Assembly (NCBI GenBank): GCA_913050185.1
Contig: CAJXBA010000004.1
Coordinates: 1-61,500, forward strand
Direction: 5' to 3'
Length of the DNA stretch: 61,500 nucleotides
From: an uncultured Pelagibacteraceae bacterium
GTDB taxonomy: Bacteria > Pseudomonadota > Alphaproteobacteria > Pelagibacterales > Pelagibacteraceae
The position numbers and the translations under genes were made by a program. Below are positions 57,125 to 61,500 of the stretch, piece by piece. Below the pieces are notes generated by a model. That model had not been told where the DNA came from. It saw only the letters and a list, made by a program, of their open reading frames with translations, and made no database searches. Each line of letters starts with the position of its first letter. Positions within the stretch are counted from its first letter, which is position 1.

Positions 57125-58391
57125 AAATAAAATAGCTTTGGTAGACTGTAACTCGTTTTATGTTTCTTGTGAAAGATTATTCAATACTTCAATAATTAAA
57201 AAACCAGTTATTGTATTATCAAGTAATGATGGATGTGTAATTTCTCGATCAACAGAAGCTAAAACCCTGGGTATTAAAATGGGAGAACCATATTTTAAAG
57301 TAAAAAAAATAGTAAAAGAAAATAACGTAAAAATTTTTTCATCAAATTATTCACTATATGGCGATATATCAAGGAGAGTTATGAAAACGTTAAAACAATT
57401 CTCACCAAAAATAGAAATTTATTCGATTGATGAAGCGTTTTTGGATTTATCTTCAATTAAAGATAAAGATCTGCTTGAGTATGGCAGCATAATTAGAAAG
57501 ACTATTTTGAAATGGACAGGAATACCAACGAGTATTGGTATAGCAACAACAAAAACTTTAAGCAAAATAGCAAACCATGTTGCAAAAAAAGATAGTTTAG
57601 GAGTTATTAATTTAATTAACACGCAACAAATAGATAAAATACTTAAAAAAATCAAAATAAATGATGTTTGGGGAGTTGGACGTCAATTAACTAAATTTTA
57701 TATTAAAAATGGAATAAATACAGCCTATCAGCTTAAAAAAATGCCTGATGCCTGGATTAAAAAAAATACAAATGTTTTCGGAGGACGTACTGTAATGGAA
57801 CTAAAAGGACTATCATGTATTTCTTTGGAAACATATCAAGAAAAAAGAAAAAATTGTTGTGTATCAAGATCGTTTGGAAGAAAAGTTACAAAATTAGAAG
57901 AATTAAATGAATCTGTAACAACACATTGTCTTAACGCAGCAGAAAAAATTAGATTAGATAACCAAACAACAAAAAAAATAACTGTCTTTATAAGAACAAG
58001 TCCTTTTCAAAAGGATAAAAATTATTATGTAAATTCAAAAGATATAGATTTGCCGATCAGAACAAATGATAGTATTGAATTAGTTAAGCAAGCCTTAATT
58101 GCTCTAAAATATATATACAAAAAAGGATACAAATATCAAAAAGTTGGAATAATTTTTTCGGCATTAAGTGATGTTGGTATTTACAAAAAAAATTTATTTT
58201 CATTAATAAATAGTGAAGAAAAGAGAAAAAAATTAATGAAAGCGATTGACTATACAAATAATAAATATGGTCGTAACGCTTTAAGTATTGCACACGCAGG
58301 ACTAAAGAAAAAATGGAACATTAAAAGACAACACTATTCCAAAATTGATACCGCTTGCTTTGATTTTTTACCTATTGTTAAAATCGCTTAA
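57111..58391 (+). CDS. umuC: Y-family DNA polymerase UmuC (Pol V catalytic subunit)
   Basis: A 426-aa translesion polymerase. Active-site residues are Asp12 (ALVDCNSFYVSCE) and Asp107-Glu108 (IYSIDEAFLDL). SSNDGCVISRSTEAKTLGIKMGEPYF and the fingers/thumb region GIPTSIGIATTKTLSKIANHVAKK are typical of UmuC. The C-terminal little finger and UmuC-specific tail are complete. A possible beta-clamp motif is KKNLF near residue 364. It completes an SOS-controlled umuDC operon; its end overlaps the convergent glycosyltransferase by 24 nt. Confidence 0.95.
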   Translation: MLCSKNKIALVDCNSFYVSCERLFNTSIIKKPVIVLSSNDGCVISRSTEAKTLGIKMGEPYFKVKKIVKENNVKIFSSNYSLYGDISRRVMKTLKQFSPKIEIYSIDEAFLDLSSIKDKDLLEYGSIIRKTILKWTGIPTSIGIATTKTLSKIANHVAKKDSLGVINLINTQQIDKILKKIKINDVWGVGRQLTKFYIKNGINTAYQLKKMPDAWIKKNTNVFGGRTVMELKGLSCISLETYQEKRKNCCVSRSFGRKVTKLEELNESVTTHCLNAAEKIRLDNQTTKKITVFIRTSPFQKDKNYYVNSKDIDLPIRTNDSIELVKQALIALKYIYKKGYKYQKVGIIFSALSDVGIYKKNLFSLINSEEKRKKLMKAIDYTNNKYGRNALSIAHAGLKKKWNIKRQHYSKIDTACFDFLPIVKIA

Positions 58392-59255
58392 AGCTTGAAT
58401 ACTATCAATATTTTCCAATGAATTATTTAATTGTTCAATATTTTCACGAGAAGAAGTTTTGATAATTAGAAATAAAAATAAGAGTATAGCAAGTACCGGA
58501 AAAAAAGTAATAGCAGATAGATTGCTAGAAATAAAAAATAAATAAAAAATCAAAAATAATACAGTACGTGCTATTACGGATCCTTTAAAAACCGCAATGA
58601 TAGAAAAAGAATGTATCAAAAGATCAAAAAAACTCATTCGAGATGGACCAAAATATCTTCGGCCTCTGATAGAAGATATTAGTACTCGATCATGGATAAT
58701 TTTTGATACAGAACCAGAAAAGCTACTCCAAATACAAGCTTCCTTGATTAATTTAACAACTGCTTTCTTTGGCAAACAACTGTAATTCCCAAACTTAATA
58801 AGATGTCCCGTAAACACATAGGTCAATATTTTATGACATTCATACATTAGTTTAAATAAAGGGCCTTCAGAGCGTTCAATTCTATTAGCAGTAACTGTTT
58901 TTTGGGGATAATTGCTAGATTTTTTAAAAAGCAGGCTAAGTTCTTCTGGTCTATCTTCTCCGTCTCCATCCATCAAGATAACATAATCAAAATCTTCTTT
59001 TTCCGTTAAAAATTTTAGTCCGGTCGCATAACATCTAGCGTGTCCTTGATTGTTTTTCATATTGATAATTCTAGCTGACTTTATATTCTTAAAGTTTAAT
59101 TCAGTTTTCGGTTTCTTTTCAGTTGAAGCATCGTTAACTATTAAAACTGAAACATTTGCATTCCATTCTGCAATTTGCAAATCGATATTTTTTAAAAGTT
59201 CAAAAACTGATTTCCAATCATTATATAAAGGTATTAATATTACAAATCTTTTCAT
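58368..59255 (-). CDS. family 2 glycosyltransferase (polyprenyl-phosphate sugar synthase-like)
   Basis: About 295 aa from the ATG at 59255 (MKRFVILIPLYNDW), which overlaps the upstream stop as ATGA; an ATG at 59273 is an alternative. The GT-A domain has VLIVNDAST and the metal-binding DGDGEDRPEEL. Two C-terminal helices (about residues 215-260) resemble enzymes such as ArnC and dolichyl-phosphate mannose synthase, which load a sugar on a lipid carrier. It probably supplies the adjacent GT39-type transferase. Confidence 0.85.
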   Translation of the reverse strand: MKRFVILIPLYNDWKSVFELLKNIDLQIAEWNANVSVLIVNDASTEKKPKTELNFKNIKSARIINMKNNQGHARCYATGLKFLTEKEDFDYVILMDGDGEDRPEELSLLFKKSSNYPQKTVTANRIERSEGPLFKLMYECHKILTYVFTGHLIKFGNYSCLPKKAVVKLIKEACIWSSFSGSVSKIIHDRVLISSIRGRRYFGPSRMSFFDLLIHSFSIIAVFKGSVIARTVLFLIFYLFFISSNLSAITFFPVLAILLFLFLIIKTSSRENIEQLNNSLENIDSIQALSDFNNR

Positions 59256-60646
59256 TTTTTTCCAAACATACAAATATCATTGAGAGGTTTGATTTGATAC
59301 AGGACACCTTTGCAATTATCTATTTTATTAAAACCTTGAATCCAAATAGTTCCAACATTTATTTCGTCTTTAAGTTCAGTTTTCCATTTTGGTCTTGATT
59401 CAAGATGATAAGATAAATTACCTGCAAACCATCCTCCATTTATCCAGCCATATCCAACTACTATCTCAATTTTATTCGAGAAATTGCTTTCCCATTTGTT
59501 TTGGACCTTTTCTGAAATCTCTCTACCTGGATAATCTGTTCTTTGATTTGTTTGATTATAAGACACAACATAATAAGCCATCGGAGAAAAAATAAATAAG
59601 AATAAAAATACTAAAAAGAAACTTTTGAGTTTTTTTAGATTAATACTAGTCTGATATATATACATAAACAATACCCCTATATATAAGTAAAAGGAAGTCA
59701 TCCACATTGTTCTAATTCTTGCTCCTGTAATTAGAGAAGTGAAGAACATGAAAATTAAAGGTAAAATAGTAACCGAAAACAAAAATAAAAATTTTTTATT
59801 TCTATAATTTATTTTTGTTTTAAATTTTGTAACAATAATTAAAAGCATAAAAATAAAAGGTATAAGCAAGCTGATTTGTTTCGCCAAAAATAAAAATGGA
59901 TAAAATAAATGATCTAAAAATTTGGGACCTTCAAATCCTGACAAAGGATCGTTAACTGATCTAAATATAGCATTATTAATAGTGATATAATCATTATCTA
60001 CTAACCAAATTAGATGAGGTAAAAGTACTATAAAAAAACTGAATAAAGAGATTAGATATTTGTAATTAAATCTTTTTTCCTTAACTATAATATAAATAAA
60101 AAACAAAACTAGTGATAACAATAAATAAAATGTCAAATAAAAAGATAACATTCCTAGGCCAGCAAAAACTCCTAATAAAATCCAGCTGATATTATCGTTT
60201 TGTTTAATCCCTCTCCAGCAGTAATAAACTGTTGCTGCCCAAAAAGGCAATTGGCAAATGTAAACATTAAATTCTGAAGTAGTAAAATTATAAAAGTAAA
60301 TACCTTCCAACAACAGTATAGATAATAAACTATAAATTTTATTTTGAAAAAAATTTTTTGAAAATTTAAAAATAATAATGAAACTCGTTATAACAAATAT
60401 TTGACTAAGAAAATAATATGCCCAATCCTGACTTCCAAATATTTGGTAAAAAAACTCAGAAAACCAGGCACTGAATGGTGGATGTTTATGATATCCAAAT
60501 TGTAGCTCGTTGCCCCAAGCTAAAGCTTCTATAGTGTCCAAAGGTAAGTTAGTATTTGAGACGCTTGGTACTAACGTCCAAACGATAAGATGAGCAAAAA
60601 GAAAAAATATTAAAACCTTATTAACATTTTCTTTTTTAATTTGCAT
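59252..60646 (-). CDS. GT39/ArnT-like polytopic glycosyltransferase
   Basis: A 464-aa membrane protein with about 11-12 helices and a soluble C-terminal domain (about 370-464). The first periplasmic loop, DTIEALAWGNELQFGYHKHPPFSAW, matches GT39/PMT_2-type enzymes that use lipid-linked sugars. Likely acceptors are lipid A, LPS or an envelope glycan, but none is shown. The gene overlaps the following GT2 gene by 4 nt. Confidence 0.85.
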   Translation of the reverse strand: MQIKKENVNKVLIFFLFAHLIVWTLVPSVSNTNLPLDTIEALAWGNELQFGYHKHPPFSAWFSEFFYQIFGSQDWAYYFLSQIFVITSFIIIFKFSKNFFQNKIYSLLSILLLEGIYFYNFTTSEFNVYICQLPFWAATVYYCWRGIKQNDNISWILLGVFAGLGMLSFYLTFYLLLSLVLFFIYIIVKEKRFNYKYLISLFSFFIVLLPHLIWLVDNDYITINNAIFRSVNDPLSGFEGPKFLDHLFYPFLFLAKQISLLIPFIFMLLIIVTKFKTKINYRNKKFLFLFSVTILPLIFMFFTSLITGARIRTMWMTSFYLYIGVLFMYIYQTSINLKKLKSFFLVFLFLFIFSPMAYYVVSYNQTNQRTDYPGREISEKVQNKWESNFSNKIEIVVGYGWINGGWFAGNLSYHLESRPKWKTELKDEINVGTIWIQGFNKIDNCKGVLYQIKPLNDICMFGKK

Positions 60647-60674
60647 AACTTTAATTTATACAAGTTTATATACC

Positions 60675-60702
60675 TTGACATCCAAAAAAACGCCCATATA
60701 CT
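60675..60702 (+). promoter_or_regulatory. strong sigma-70 promoter of dksA
   Basis: TTGACA (60675-60680), a 16-bp spacer and TATACT (60697-60702). The dksA ATG is 33 bp downstream. This is one of the best matches to the consensus in the window. Confidence 0.65.
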
Positions 60703-60735
60703 GTCCAACTTTAAATAATATATATTACAGTAAAG

Positions 60736-61143
60736 ATGTCAAAAAAATATATTCCCAATTTAAAAGAAAAGTATATGTCTCCGAAACAGAAAACATATTT
60801 CAAAAAAAAATTAATGGATTGGAAAAAAGAGATTATAGAATCTAATAGCAACAATCGCTACTTAAACGAGGTTGATCAAGAAATTTCTGCATCCGATGTA
60901 GTTGACCAAGCTTCTTCTCAGACTGAAAAAACAGTAGAAATGCGTACATTGAATAGAAAGAGAAAACTTTTATCAAAAATTGATAAAGCTATAGATAAAA
61001 TAAAAAATAACACCTATGGTTATTGTGAAGAAACAGGTGATCCTATTGGTGTAAAAAGACTGATTGCAAGACCAATAGCTACCCTTTCAATTGAAGCTCA
61101 AGAAAGACACGAGAAAAATGAGAAAATATACGCTGATAGTTAG
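60736..61143 (+). CDS. dksA: DksA-type RNA polymerase-binding regulator, zinc-finger cysteines reduced
   Basis: A 135-aa protein. An N-terminal region (YMSPKQKTYFKKKLMDWKKEII) leads to a coiled coil whose tip has the acidic residues DQEISASDVVDQASSQTE. The globular end is TYGYCEETGDPIGVKRLIARPIATLSIEAQERHE, where only one of the four zinc-finger cysteines remains. Such one-Cys forms are known in alphaproteobacteria. With ppGpp, DksA adjusts transcription of rRNA and amino acid genes. It is followed after 1 bp by the convergent GST gene. Confidence 0.93.
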   Translation: MSKKYIPNLKEKYMSPKQKTYFKKKLMDWKKEIIESNSNNRYLNEVDQEISASDVVDQASSQTEKTVEMRTLNRKRKLLSKIDKAIDKIKNNTYGYCEETGDPIGVKRLIARPIATLSIEAQERHEKNEKIYADS

Positions 61144-61144
61144 T

Positions 61145-61500
61145 TTAAACTTCTGGTATCTTCTCACCATTATTTAAACAATCGTATCCTTTTTTCACAG
61201 CCTGCCTACCAGATATGATTTTGTACCATCTTGTTAAGTTTTTATAATTTTTTAAACCTATGTCATGCCAGTCGTGTCTTGCAATCCAAGGAAAGGTCGC
61301 TATATCGGCTATTGAATAATTTTCACCTGCAAGATATTTTGATTGGCCTAATCTTTCGTCTAAATCTCCATATATAGTTTTGGTTATTTTAAAGTATCTT
61401 TCTTCGCCCCATTTATCTTTACCAGAATTATAACGATGAAATTGGTGGTGTTGTCCTAGCATTGGACCAACATAACCCATTTGAGCCATTAACCATTGGT
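61145..61500 (-). CDS. glutathione S-transferase (YfcG/YghU-like), 5' end outside the window
   Basis: The C-terminal domain of a GST: WLMAQMGYVGPMLGQHHQFHRYN, YLAGENYSIADIATFPWIARHDWHDIGLKNYKNLTRWY. The frame stays open through the window edge (codons for Gln-Trp-Leu precede an internal Met at 61489), so the thioredoxin-like N-terminal domain lies beyond 61500. Close relatives act as disulfide-bond reductases or peroxide-linked GSTs. Confidence 0.88.
   Translation of the reverse strand, partial: QWLMAQMGYVGPMLGQHHQFHRYNSGKDKWGEERYFKITKTIYGDLDERLGQSKYLAGENYSIADIATFPWIARHDWHDIGLKNYKNLTRWYKIISGRQAVKKGYDCLNNGEKIPEV

Noticed and set aside
1-61500. Mobile elements, CRISPR arrays, prophage, toxin-antitoxin or restriction systems
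   Set aside because: I looked for transposases, integrases, regular spacer-repeat arrays and defence gene motifs, and found none. Gene content and base composition are uniform across the window.

Overview
The window is about 61.5 kb of very AT-rich (roughly 30% GC by eye), densely packed chromosomal DNA carrying some 64 protein genes. I see no rRNA, tRNA, CRISPR array, insertion sequence or phage. Alphaproteobacterial markers include a homologue of the mitochondrial complex I subunit NDUFA12 (COG3761), a DUF2155 protein, an HdaA-type DnaA paralogue next to a DUF2066 protein, a eukaryote-like NADP isocitrate dehydrogenase, a cysteine-poor DksA, and SOS boxes of the GAAC-N7-GAAC type. Low GC, gaps under about 200 bp, TAATG/ATGA stop-start overlaps and tail-to-tail gene overlaps suggest a streamlined free-living marine alphaproteobacterium (SAR11, HIMB59 or AEGEAN-169-like). 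That placement is inference; there is no 16S gene here.

Layout. 1-6.5 kb: a complete SUF iron-sulfur cluster operon on the minus strand (IscR-type regulator, sufB, sufC, sufD, sufS, sufU, sufT, sufA) ending in a small basic protein, with an IscR-like operator in front. 6.6-15.4 kb: a hydrolase, anmK, tyrS, an AsmA-like protein, prfB with a canonical programmed +1 frameshift, and penicillin-binding protein 1A. 15.6-22.6 kb: an RNase E/G without zinc-link cysteines, thiG-thiS, aroQ-accB-accC, DUF2155, NDUFA12, and an orphan NrdJ C-terminal-domain protein. 22.6-28.2 kb: aspS, hda and DUF2066, then ndk and pepA. 28.2-35.8 kb: an envelope operon lptF-lptG-lptD-surA-like-pdxA-ksgA. 35.8-38.5 kb: gmk, acpP, fabG, fabD. 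38.6-44.2 kb: rpsF-rpsR-rplI, dnaB, an RND exporter and cvpA. 44.2-49.6 kb: bamB, a YfgM-like protein, panB, a TPR protein, rlmE, pssA, psd. 49.7-54.7 kb: icd, alaS, recA. 54.9-61.5 kb: a TolC-family protein, a GFA/CENP-V protein, umuD-umuC, two glycosyltransferases, dksA and the 3' part of a glutathione S-transferase gene.

How the genes work together. Three themes dominate: Fe-S cluster assembly under an apparent IscR-type feedback loop; envelope building (LptF/G/D, a SurA-like chaperone, BamB, PBP1A, AnmK, fatty acid and phospholipid synthesis, TolC); and information processing (four translation-factor or tRNA-ligase genes, ribosomal proteins, DnaB, RecA, Hda, RNase E/G). recA and umuDC appear linked by matching SOS operators, 15-mers that read the same way relative to their genes.

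I found no obviously new multi-gene system; most of the window is core genome. The observations most worth checking are the stand-alone NrdJ C-terminal protein, the cysteine-free RNase E/G, the membrane-anchored SurA-like protein with a heptapeptide-repeat linker, the tandem duplication in LptD, and the regulatory sites (IscR-like box, SOS boxes, prfB frameshift). Functional calls rest on recognisable family motifs; no database search was run.
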